From contig DILT01000003.1 in assembly GCA_002425185.1 (NCBI GenBank), forward strand, positions 80,370 to 144,369: a stretch of 64,000 bases of DNA, written 5' to 3'. Shown here one piece after another: positions 33,917 through 42,331 of this stretch. Under the pieces are notes generated by a model. The model had not been told where the DNA came from and made no database searches. It saw only the letters and a program-made list of their open reading frames with translations. Numbering within the stretch: position 1 is the stretch's first letter; every line of letters starts with the position of its first letter. The position numbers and the translations under genes were made by a program. This DNA comes from Flammeovirgaceae bacterium UBA5585 (GTDB lineage Bacteria > Bacteroidota > Bacteroidia > Cytophagales > Cyclobacteriaceae).

Positions 33917-36685
33917 TTATGGATTCAGAACAACCGAAACATTGTCAATATTGGCAGTTACACTGCACCCTGCGTCCCCTCCACAAACTGCTTCTATTAG
34001 AAATGAAATACCTTCTGATACGTCAGTACCCGGGGCAATCGTAAAGTTGCCGGTAAAGGTTGTCCAGTTGCTACCCAGCACAGGAGCAGGGTTGAAAACA
34101 TGTGTAAACGAAGCTCCTCCGGAACCTTCTCCGAATAATAGTACATTGAACACCGCTCCAGGCTGAACAACGGATCCCTTATGATCGAACCTGATGCGAA
34201 CGACATCGCCCGCTTTTACAACACCAGCGCCTATTCTTTCTTGCTTAAAGGCAGGATTGCTTGGTCCTCCAGTAGCAAGTTTTCCTGACCAGGTACCACC
34301 ATTGTTGGTAGTATTATCTAAGGTTGCAGATCCACCATTCTGGAATAAATTCCATCCGGTTGCGTCACCTGTTTCAAAGTCACCATTGGTTACTAAGTTG
34401 GCGCCTGGTGTACCTCCACCGGATGATTTATAGAAGTAGATATTGTCTAAATAGATGTCACCGTTTCCGTCAAACTTTAACTGAATAATATCGGCCAGGT
34501 TAACGGGCGGTGAAAAATCGGATAAGGGTATGTCAACACTGGTCCAGTTTCCATTGGTGGGTACAGTAAGAGCCTTTGCCTTTTCTGATGGCCCCGGGCT
34601 AATAACACTCACATTCAGGGCTGTTGAATTTGCCGTCCAAAAATCAACATGAAGGAATTGCATGCCGGAAACATTTTGTGCATTTCCGCTGAAGTCGGTG
34701 CCTTGATAGTTCAGGCCGGCATATTTAAGGGTAGCGTTTCCGGCAACATCGATGGTAGTTACTACTGTAGCCTGACCCCAGTTTGGATTGTAGTCAACAC
34801 CGGTAATATTGGTGTATGCATTGCTGAAAATCGAAATCACATCACTGGCAGCGCGTGCCGGTGGGGTAGGTGCTGCCGTTGTAGGTGCGGTAGGTGCAGG
34901 GCCCGTTTTGTAGAAGTAGATATTGTCTAAATAGATGTCACCATTTCCATCAAACTTTAATTGGAAAACTTCAGCCAGGTTAACGGGCGGTGAAAAATCG
35001 GACAGCGGAATATCAATACTTGTCCAATTTCCATTGGTAGGTACAGTAAGAGCCTTTGCCTTTTCTGATGGCCCCGGGCTAATAACACTCACATTCAGGG
35101 CTGTTGAATTTGCCGTCCAAAAATCAACATGGAGGAATTGCATGCTGGAAACATTTTGAGCATTACCGCTGAAGTCGGTGCCCTGATAGTTTAGTCCGGC
35201 ATATTTAAGGGTAGCGTTTCCGGCTATGTCAATTGTGGTGACTACCGTAGCCTGACCCCAGTTTGGATTGTAATCAACACCGGTAATATTGGTGTATGCG
35301 TTACTGAAGATGGAGACCACATCACTGGCAGCGCGTGCCGGAGGTGTAGGTGCGGCTGTAGCCGGTGAGGTTGCCCCTCCGGCTGAGAGCGTGAGATCAT
35401 CAAGGTAGTACGTACCACCTGCGGTTATCGGGCTGTCCGTCTCCGTATTATCCGGCTTAATAACCAACTGGTTATAGGCAGTTGGTCCACCGGGCAAACC
35501 GGTAAACGTAAAGGCGACTTCTGTCCAAACATTGGCCGTGGTAATTGTTCTGAAAACTGGCGCAGGATTACCGGTTACCGGTACCGTTTGAGGATTGACA
35601 GCTAACTCAAATCTAAATACAACGTTTGCCTTAGTGGAATAAACCTTCACCTTAAAGGTGTTTGTTGTTGTTAAGTTAAAATTGCTGGCGAAGGTGTTTT
35701 GAATTCCGGCATAGAAATCGGAACCCGTTGGTTTGTCTACTTTAAGAACATAATTAGAGGTGTTAATTCCGGTTTTGGATGGATTGGCTGTGAGTTCGGA
35801 AGTAATTCCAGCTCCGAAATTCTCGGACGAAAGAAACGTTGCGCATCCTTCAAAATCTACCGGAAGGGAAGGTGCAGCGATTGGCGTACCGGTACATCCA
35901 CTACCTCCACCGGTAACAGGTTCTTGCTTGATATCATCAATGTAAAATGTACCTGCAGTAGTACCCGGACCGTCAACGAATAAAGTTAATCGTGAATATT
36001 TAGCCGAGGAGTTAAAATCAAAGTTTAGAATTTCCCAACCGGTACCACCATGATTGCTTGTAAGTTCAATTGCACCTGCTGTGCCTTCTTCCAACTTTAG
36101 TAATACCGTGGTTGCTGCAGTCGACCGGAAGTTCAGGCTTATTCGTTTGTCGGCAGCCAGGTCAATGTCACTACCCAGATCAAAAAATAAGCCTTCAAAA
36201 GCAACACCACTGTTCGTAATCGCCCCCACTTTAGTGGCCTTATTGTTCGTACCCGATTGACTCGGATTATCAACTATGGCAAAGGAAGCACCGTTAAAAA
36301 CTGTTGGTGTATAATTTACGCTGGAGTTGTCGAAAGTAATGGGTAATGAGATGACAAGCTTAATATCAATAACTACGTTATCCTCAATAAAATCTGATGC
36401 CCCTGAAACATTGGAGGCTGTTAATCGCACCGTATAGGATCCGCTAGGGTAGGTTTTCACAGGATTGATTTCGGTTGACGTTTCGCCATCACCAAAGTCC
36501 CACACAAATTTTGTTGCGTTAGTAGAGGTGTTAATAAATGTAACTGTTCCTGTATCCTCATTAAGCGTGTAGGTAAAGTCAGCGTTTACCTGCGGAAGCA
36601 ATTCATCTTCACCCTTACATCCCGCAAGGAATACTATCATGCTGACAGCTACCATCAGCTTTGCGTACATCGTAAATATCTTCAT
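33917..36685 (-). CDS. Multidomain beta-glucan-binding lipoprotein (PKD plus CBM-like repeats)
   Basis: 922 aa. A lipoprotein signal (IVFLAGCKGED) is followed by a PKD domain (FVWDFGDGETSTEINP, about residues 35-105), a beta-sandwich module (to about 255), a second module (about 270-430), then two near-identical 160-residue units (432-591 and 592-751), and a last CBM4/9-like jelly roll (LVTNGDFETGDATGWNL...). Every module ends in a YLDNIYFYK/IDDI-type strand common in carbohydrate-binding modules. No catalytic residues are seen. It is presumed to display beta-glucan-binding sites at the cell surface, taking the role SusD/SusE would have. Confidence 0.78.
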   Translation of the reverse strand: MKIFTMYAKLMVAVSMIVFLAGCKGEDELLPQVNADFTYTLNEDTGTVTFINTSTNATKFVWDFGDGETSTEINPVKTYPSGSYTVRLTASNVSGASDFIEDNVVIDIKLVISLPITFDNSSVNYTPTVFNGASFAIVDNPSQSGTNNKATKVGAITNSGVAFEGLFFDLGSDIDLAADKRISLNFRSTAATTVLLKLEEGTAGAIELTSNHGGTGWEILNFDFNSSAKYSRLTLFVDGPGTTAGTFYIDDIKQEPVTGGGSGCTGTPIAAPSLPVDFEGCATFLSSENFGAGITSELTANPSKTGINTSNYVLKVDKPTGSDFYAGIQNTFASNFNLTTTNTFKVKVYSTKANVVFRFELAVNPQTVPVTGNPAPVFRTITTANVWTEVAFTFTGLPGGPTAYNQLVIKPDNTETDSPITAGGTYYLDDLTLSAGGATSPATAAPTPPARAASDVVSIFSNAYTNITGVDYNPNWGQATVVTTIDIAGNATLKYAGLNYQGTDFSGNAQNVSSMQFLHVDFWTANSTALNVSVISPGPSEKAKALTVPTNGNWTSIDIPLSDFSPPVNLAEVFQLKFDGNGDIYLDNIYFYKTGPAPTAPTTAAPTPPARAASDVISIFSNAYTNITGVDYNPNWGQATVVTTIDVAGNATLKYAGLNYQGTDFSGNAQNVSGMQFLHVDFWTANSTALNVSVISPGPSEKAKALTVPTNGNWTSVDIPLSDFSPPVNLADIIQLKFDGNGDIYLDNIYFYKSSGGGTPGANLVTNGDFETGDATGWNLFQNGGSATLDNTTNNGGTWSGKLATGGPSNPAFKQERIGAGVVKAGDVVRIRFDHKGSVVQPGAVFNVLLFGEGSGGASFTHVFNPAPVLGSNWTTFTGNFTIAPGTDVSEGISFLIEAVCGGDAGCSVTANIDNVSVVLNP
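34431..35390 (-). repeat. Tandem 480-bp duplication within the binding lipoprotein gene
   Basis: Two in-frame units (34431-34910 and 34911-35390) start with the same word TAGAAGTAGATATTGTC exactly 480 bp apart and stay alignable without gaps for most of their length. Differences are scattered and mostly at third codon positions. Each encodes one CBM-like module; similarity fades in the Pro/Ala/Thr-rich linker. Confidence 0.85.
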
Positions 36686-36711
36686 AATCTTTGGCTTTAT
36701 TGGTTTAAAAA

Positions 36712-37512
36712 CTATTTGTATACCCTTACGTAGTCAACCAGCATGGTTTGCGGGAAGACGGTTTCATTGTTCGGTGAACCGACAAATGATCCACCAACAG
36801 CAAGATTTATCAGAATAAAGAAGGATTTATTGAATACCCATTCACCGGGAACATCGGCAGGGGTTATTTGATTGTACAGCACATTGTCTACATAAAAGTT
36901 GACATACTTGGGTGTCCACTCAATTCCGAACACATGAAATCCGGTATCAAACCGATCATTTTTCAGGGTGTAACTTTTTGAAATTGATTCGCCAGCGGAA
37001 TAGCCCGGACCATGAACAGTACCGAGTACGGTAGATGGCTCTTGCCCGCGAAATTCCATGATATCAATTTCTCCTGCAGCAGGCCATGGATTGGTGTCAA
37101 TATCTGCGCCCAGCATCCAGAAGGCCGGCCACATGCCCTGTCCCCAGGGTAGTCTGATTCTGGCTTCAAAACGTCCGTATGCTTGTTCGAATTTTCCTTT
37201 GGTTAGTAATCTTGCTGATGTGTAGGGTGATCCTTGATACGATTCCTTCCGGGCCGTAATGATCAGGTAACCATTTTGCACGGTCACATTTTCTTTACGA
37301 TCGGTGTAGAATTGTAATTCGTTATTGCCCCAACCATTTGTGCCAGTGCCTATATCATACCCCCAGATGGCACTATTGGGTGCGCCATTGGTATCAAACT
37401 CATCTTGCATGACGAGCTGATTCATGGTCGTTACCGTTTGTTCATAATCCGAACAACTCAACAGGCCAACCAGCATACAAACGGATGAAAAACGCAGCCA
37501 TAGTCTGTTCAT
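36712..37512 (-). CDS. GH16 laminarinase lipoprotein
   Basis: 266 aa from ATG 37512 (an ATG 33 bp further upstream is also possible). The lipobox VGLLSCSD gives a surface or periplasmic lipoprotein. The GH16 jelly roll shows GWGNNELQFYTDRKENV, PWGQGMWPAFWMLGAD and the catalytic ExDxxE motif in AGEIDIMEFRGQEP, then HVFGIEWTPKYVNFYVDN. GEIDIMEF without the kappa-carrageenase insert is typical of beta-1,3(4)-glucanases. It would cut laminarin-type glucan endolytically outside the cell. It lies between two binding-lipoprotein genes in the locus. Confidence 0.95.
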   Translation of the reverse strand: MNRLWLRFSSVCMLVGLLSCSDYEQTVTTMNQLVMQDEFDTNGAPNSAIWGYDIGTGTNGWGNNELQFYTDRKENVTVQNGYLIITARKESYQGSPYTSARLLTKGKFEQAYGRFEARIRLPWGQGMWPAFWMLGADIDTNPWPAAGEIDIMEFRGQEPSTVLGTVHGPGYSAGESISKSYTLKNDRFDTGFHVFGIEWTPKYVNFYVDNVLYNQITPADVPGEWVFNKSFFILINLAVGGSFVGSPNNETVFPQTMLVDYVRVYK

Positions 37513-37565
37513 GATTCTAAGATTAAATTGATTTCGCTGATTCATTTGGTATTCAGTTAAACTCT

Positions 37566-38963
37566 TTATTTGTAGAAATACATATTATCGACCAACAGGG
37601 TTGAAATGGTGGCATCCGATATGAAGAATATCTGGGCCATATTGTTTCTGCTTGCTAAACCAAACTGAGCCAGCGGGATATCGAGGCTTATCCAGGTGTT
37701 ACTGGATAATGCAGTGTTGGTAAAAGTTACACGACCACTGGAATCATCTCCGCCTCCAAAAACATTATTAGGACCGAAGTCACCCAACTCAATCGAAATA
37801 AAGTCTCCGGGATTAATTGGCTCCTGGATTTGAATGTCCACGTGGAAGTGTGTCATCTGCGATAGATTAACGGTTGGATTTTTAAACTCAGTAGCTACAA
37901 AATTCAATTGGGTGTACCGGATCACATTTTCACCGCCAATGTTTACGGCTCCGCCTAGTGTAGTTTGAAAGGGCGCGAAAAATCCATTGTAAAAATCAAC
38001 GGGTATGTTTGTGTACGCATCGCTGAATACGGAGATAACATTTGCCGGATTACGCGTGGGGATAGGAGCCGGTACAAAAGTACCCACTGAGTTAATGGTT
38101 AATGATCCCTTAGCACGTACACCAGCCAGAATTGCGGTAATCTTTGCAGTGCCGCTGCCAACAATAGTGATTGTACCATTTTCATTGACGCGGGCCACAT
38201 CAACATTTGACGACTTAAAGGTGAAATAGGATGGAGCTGCTGAAACAGTAACGTTTTGTCCGGAAGCCAGGTTAAAGGTTTGCGTAAGCCCCGGAATGGT
38301 GATGGTAGTTCCAATAAAGGTATCCATCGTTTCATCCTGTCCAAAATTAATGGCGGGCCTCGGTTGCGCCACAGTGCCAAGTTTTTCAAACTTTAATTCA
38401 TCAATCCAAAACGAATAGCCATTCTCATTTTCCGGTCCTTCAGCATACCAGAACAATCCCTTCTCCACTACCAACCGGCTTGGGTCAGGAATCGGGATGG
38501 TGTACTTTGTCCAGGCGGTACTGATGCGCATGTTGTTTAACGTAACGATGAACTTGTTCTCGCCAAAATCGCTTCCAAAACCGATTTCATTTATGGTAGC
38601 ACTTTGCGATGCCTTGGCCCAAAAAGTTAGTGCATCATAGTCGGTCAGGTCCCGACCTCCGTTATCCGGAAAGATTGCGCCTGCAAAAGCTCCACCCGGA
38701 TCGCCAAAATTCGGGACATCAAAGCGCATGGAGGAAGATCCGGAGTACCGGACTTCCGTATCTACCTTAAAAGCATCAAGTTTTGAACCTTGAAAAGGGA
38801 AATATTGCAGACCGCTGCTAAAACCATCAATAAAAACTTCCGGGTTCGTTGAGAATCGTGCAAACTCTACATCGCCTGATAAATTTCGTTCGCAGTTTGA
38901 TAGGATCAACGAAATGAATACGAGCACCACTATCCTTATACTAATTACTTTAATGTTTTTCAT
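37566..38963 (-). CDS. Surface lipoprotein with CBM-like domains and a BIG2 domain
   Basis: 465 aa from ATG 38963; a longer frame begins inside the upstream gene. The lipobox is VFISLILSNCER. About residues 30-210 form a beta-sandwich (FIDGFSSGLQYFPFQGSKLDAF... to YSFWIDELKFEKL), 225-305 a bacterial Ig-like BIG2 domain (FTFKSSNVDVARVNENGTITIVGSGTAKITA), and 315-465 a module homologous to the repeated units of the 922-aa lipoprotein (NVISVFSDAYTNIPVDF... to LLVDNMYFYK). No catalytic signature. It is likely a second surface glycan-binding protein of the locus. Confidence 0.78.
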   Translation of the reverse strand: MKNIKVISIRIVVLVFISLILSNCERNLSGDVEFARFSTNPEVFIDGFSSGLQYFPFQGSKLDAFKVDTEVRYSGSSSMRFDVPNFGDPGGAFAGAIFPDNGGRDLTDYDALTFWAKASQSATINEIGFGSDFGENKFIVTLNNMRISTAWTKYTIPIPDPSRLVVEKGLFWYAEGPENENGYSFWIDELKFEKLGTVAQPRPAINFGQDETMDTFIGTTITIPGLTQTFNLASGQNVTVSAAPSYFTFKSSNVDVARVNENGTITIVGSGTAKITAILAGVRAKGSLTINSVGTFVPAPIPTRNPANVISVFSDAYTNIPVDFYNGFFAPFQTTLGGAVNIGGENVIRYTQLNFVATEFKNPTVNLSQMTHFHVDIQIQEPINPGDFISIELGDFGPNNVFGGGDDSSGRVTFTNTALSSNTWISLDIPLAQFGLASRNNMAQIFFISDATISTLLVDNMYFYK

Positions 38964-38974
38964 CTTGCTTGCTT

Positions 38975-41900
38975 TTATTTCCCAACATTGATGTGCAGGT
39001 ACGTTCTTAATTCCCATTCGTTTCCATTCGGAAAACCAACCGGGCTTATGATTGGTGATGTTGCAAATTCTTCCGCTGCATTAGGAAGGTAGCGCGGAGA
39101 ATATTCATTCAGTGAGCGCCACGTAAACCGCATACCCAGTGTGGTATTTGGCAGAATAAACCAATCCTGTTTACCCACGGTGGTGGAGATGTCGGCCATT
39201 ACTTGCAGCGGAAAGGTTAAGTTGAAATCGCGGTGATAGTCAAAAGGCCCCCAGTCATTAAACTTGAGGTGCGATGAAAGTTTCATGGTCTTATAGATTA
39301 CCCTGACATCTCCGCCATAGCGTTCGACTGTTCGTGGATCAGGTCCATTCGCTTGCCCATTGCCTCCGTATAAATTCACGATAAGCCCAAGCTCAGGATT
39401 GATCTTGGATACAATTCGTGAGTTAATCTCCCATAGATCCAACGCGGGTGGTGCAGCAGAGGCCGCAGCAGGCTCGCGGCCTGTTCCCGGGAAAATAACG
39501 GCAGCATCTTGTGTGGTGGGTAAGTGACGGAACACAAACCCAATGTTTGCGGCCAGTTTGGCATCTTCAGCACGATCGTTATCCCATTCGTACATCCAGG
39601 TACCGGGAGTTGGATCAAACGTCAGGAGAAGTTCGCCTCCAACCGTTTCCCTGTTTGAGCGGACTACGAACGGGTCATCCAGAATATTTCTGGGTCTGGC
39701 CGGGCCACCTATATCACCTGGAATAGGATCAACAAGTGGCTTTTGCCACATGAAGTTGGGTGCTATTTGCCAATTGCCTTGAATGAAGGTGAAACCGGAT
39801 AGGATCAGATTTTTATTTCCACTTCCACTGTCTTTAAGTGTCCAGCCGGTAAATGTTCTGGTGTTATCATAACCACCGTTAGCGACCAGGCCTTGTGCTG
39901 CTGCCAGTGCGTACCAATTAAAACGACCAGCAGAATAACTAAGCTTAACTTTACCACCCCAGGTATCCGATTCCTGAACCTTATCTACATATACCTGATA
40001 ATTATTTTCTTCACCACGAACCACCTGGAATTCACGACCTACAAGAGGCTGGCCACCCCAAATTCCACCCACTTCAATTTTTAGTTTGTCGAATAATTTG
40101 GTTTCGGCCTGTAGCGTTACTCTTCTTGTTCTTGGCTGAGGAACTGCTATGGAACTGATGGCCACTCCCGGATCGTCAAGATCTTCATGATAAATTCCGG
40201 TCAGGTTTAGCTTGCCCACCTGGCGTTGATATTTTACCAATACTGCCGGGTTTGCTCCCCACCACAGTTCACGACCAAAGGCCACCTTGAAGCCCTTGAT
40301 TGATTTCTTACCCGTAATTTCAATGCCCTGTGGAGCAAGGCCATTATAGATGTCAATGTTAGGGCCGTAGTTCGCTTCCGGATAGAGACCAAAAAAATCT
40401 CCTTCATAACCCCAGTGATAATGTCCGGTTCTATAAAAACCATCCAGATCAAATAACTTATGATTCCACGAGTAATCTGCTCTGTAAACAGCCACACGGT
40501 TGAGTGAGTTGAGCACCTGGTTGCCCGTTTGGGTCTGTACGTCCACAGGTCTTCCCCTGTTCTCATAAAATATTTCGTTGATAGGATTAAGGGCAACGTT
40601 ACCCAGCACGTTGAATACAACATTTGCACGCACATTGGAAGCAGGGTTTGCCTCTACACCTACAAAGAAAGATTCAAGGTGGTCAAAGCCTAATTGATTT
40701 GGGTATGCTACCGTGTTTGGGTTGGGTACATCGGGTGTAGTAATGAGGTTACCCCCGGTAAAAAAAGTTGTAAACTCAGCTCTCAACTGACTTACACTAA
40801 GCATTTTAGCTTGTTCACCGATTAATGCAGCCTTATCGCTTCGTGCTTTAAGCACTGCATCAATTAACTGAATAGAAACAAAATGATCTTCAACACCGGA
40901 AAGCGTCATGCCAGCGGAATATGGATTCAATGCATGAGCTTCCTTCAAGGCATAGTATGCGGCACGCGGATAAAGTGTGTATAATCCACGCGGTGTGGTT
41001 TGTCCTTTTGCACAAATACCAAACCACTCCTCATTCATGTTATTTTCACCTTCTACAAAATCACTTCGGTAACCACCATTTGCCCATGAAGCGTTGGTGT
41101 CATGTATATCCAGGTTTGTTGTTTGTCCATATTTCCACCATCCATCACTGAATTGAAATGTGAAACCTCCCAATGAATTTCCAGCCTTTCCTAAACCTGC
41201 TGCATTTTCATAGATTTCCTTCCAGTTGCCAACCATATAATAGGCTTGCGCCTGCTGATCTTCTGAATTTTCAATAGCATTGTATGCATCCGCTCCAAAT
41301 TCGGTAAAGAGTATCGGCTTGTTTAGCTCATCCCGAACACGCTGAAAGGCGTCACCAAATGAAACTCCGCGATACATGTTCGTGCCGAAGATGTCGATGT
41401 CTTTGCATTCTTCTTTAATAATCTCCAGGAAGAGCAGATCACCGTTGCAAATAGCTACCGGATGCGTAGTATCCAATTTTTTCATGGCAACTGTTGCCTC
41501 ATTGAATAATTTGTACATAGCTAAAGCCCGGGTGGTCGATTTTCTGTCTTCTATTGGAATGTTCTCCGTTTCGGCACCCTCCCAGAATAGTCCATAGTTG
41601 TTCTCGTTACCAAGCAGGTAGAGGAGAAGACCGGGCGTACCTTTATAGCTTTCTACCATTTGGGTTACTTCGGCAATGAGTAATTTTCTTACGCGCGGAT
41701 CGGAGTATTCCGTGTTGGCTACCCATGCGCCATCCAGGGTTAAGCCATACCTGCCGAAAGAATGATTAAGCATGGTATAAATTCCATACTTCTCGTAGAT
41801 GTATTTTATCCATCGTGCCGGCACACCGGTGTACTGCCGAATGGCATTGACCCCCATGTTTTTCAACAGGGCCATCTCGGCATCAAGAGCAGCCATAATA

Positions 41901-42106
41901 ATGTCATCGGGCTGTTTCCACAGGCTGTAATTGAAATTGGTGCCTACCGGAAAATAATCCCAGTTCATGCCGTTTACCATGAAATCCTGGCCATTTACCT
42001 GCAATCTCATTCCGGTATTGTCTTGTGTAACGGCTACTTGCGCAGGCTGCGCAATCACCCGGGCGGTGATTAAAAGAAAGGCTAACACTACGTAGATGTT
42101 CTTCAT
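38975..42106 (-). CDS. Clan GH-A glycosidase fused to an outer-membrane beta-barrel-like domain
   Basis: 1043 aa with a signal peptide (MKNIYVVLAFLLITARVIAQ). Residues 25 to about 400 are a GH2/GH72-like barrel: MGVNAIRQYTG, acid/base Glu168 in YLLGNENNYG, nucleophile Glu269 in ILFTEFGADAYN. A helical link (about 405-450) leads to 474-1043, made of repeated amphipathic strands with aromatic girdles and polar turns (FFVGVEANPASNVRANVVFNVLG, FDLDGFYRTGHYHWG, LILSGFTFIQGNWQIAPNF, MRFTWRS) ending ELRTYLHINVGK. This reads as a porin-like outer-membrane barrel. It is the first gene of the beta-glucan locus, divergent from its regulator. Substrate is inferred from context. Confidence 0.82.
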   Translation of the reverse strand: MKNIYVVLAFLLITARVIAQPAQVAVTQDNTGMRLQVNGQDFMVNGMNWDYFPVGTNFNYSLWKQPDDIIMAALDAEMALLKNMGVNAIRQYTGVPARWIKYIYEKYGIYTMLNHSFGRYGLTLDGAWVANTEYSDPRVRKLLIAEVTQMVESYKGTPGLLLYLLGNENNYGLFWEGAETENIPIEDRKSTTRALAMYKLFNEATVAMKKLDTTHPVAICNGDLLFLEIIKEECKDIDIFGTNMYRGVSFGDAFQRVRDELNKPILFTEFGADAYNAIENSEDQQAQAYYMVGNWKEIYENAAGLGKAGNSLGGFTFQFSDGWWKYGQTTNLDIHDTNASWANGGYRSDFVEGENNMNEEWFGICAKGQTTPRGLYTLYPRAAYYALKEAHALNPYSAGMTLSGVEDHFVSIQLIDAVLKARSDKAALIGEQAKMLSVSQLRAEFTTFFTGGNLITTPDVPNPNTVAYPNQLGFDHLESFFVGVEANPASNVRANVVFNVLGNVALNPINEIFYENRGRPVDVQTQTGNQVLNSLNRVAVYRADYSWNHKLFDLDGFYRTGHYHWGYEGDFFGLYPEANYGPNIDIYNGLAPQGIEITGKKSIKGFKVAFGRELWWGANPAVLVKYQRQVGKLNLTGIYHEDLDDPGVAISSIAVPQPRTRRVTLQAETKLFDKLKIEVGGIWGGQPLVGREFQVVRGEENNYQVYVDKVQESDTWGGKVKLSYSAGRFNWYALAAAQGLVANGGYDNTRTFTGWTLKDSGSGNKNLILSGFTFIQGNWQIAPNFMWQKPLVDPIPGDIGGPARPRNILDDPFVVRSNRETVGGELLLTFDPTPGTWMYEWDNDRAEDAKLAANIGFVFRHLPTTQDAAVIFPGTGREPAAASAAPPALDLWEINSRIVSKINPELGLIVNLYGGNGQANGPDPRTVERYGGDVRVIYKTMKLSSHLKFNDWGPFDYHRDFNLTFPLQVMADISTTVGKQDWFILPNTTLGMRFTWRSLNEYSPRYLPNAAEEFATSPIISPVGFPNGNEWELRTYLHINVGK

Positions 42107-42210
42107 ATTAAGTTTGATTTACAGGTTAAAGACCCGAAAGCACTCGTTTGTTATTATTATACTCCGAAATCGTTTGAAATTTGGACACAAACACCTGAAA
42201 CAGGAAAAAA

Positions 42211-42258
42211 TTGACTACATCAATACTTTCAATTGACTACTACAAAATTTCAATTTTG
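42211..42258. promoter_or_regulatory. Candidate operator between the beta-glucan locus and its regulator
   Basis: TTGACTAC occurs at 42211-42218 and 42233-42240, 22 bp apart (two helical turns), both preceded by AA. It is followed at once by the inverted repeat CAAAATT (42243-42249) / AATTTTG (42252-42258). The sites lie in the 225-bp divergent intergenic region. No match to a known box is claimed; the spacing and placement suggest a regulator site. Confidence 0.4.
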
Positions 42259-42318
42259 GAGCGCTGAGGCTGATTTAATAAATATATTTGTTTACAAAAG
42301 CCTGCACAAGGGCCATTC

Positions 42319-42324
42319 AGGAGG
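42319..42324 (+). promoter_or_regulatory. Strong Shine-Dalgarno site fixing the regulator start
   Basis: AGGAGG lies 7 bases before ATG 42332. Such sites are rare in this phylum, and it decides the start over the TTG at 42233. Confidence 0.6.
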
Positions 42325-42331
42325 TTTTTTT

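Noticed and set aside
36963..37169. Minus-strand short frame inside the GH16 gene
   Set aside because: It overlaps the GH16 frame fully and lacks any conserved features.
33917..38963. Possible SusD or SusE/F proteins among the binding lipoproteins
   Set aside because: SusD is mainly helical with TPR-like parts; these two are all-beta modular proteins. A SusE/F-like role remains possible but the domains do not match on sight.
42233..42331. Longer N-terminus for the beta-glucan regulator
   Set aside because: It starts at TTG within the operator-like repeats, while ATG 42332 has a strong AGGAGG and directly opens the signal-anchor.
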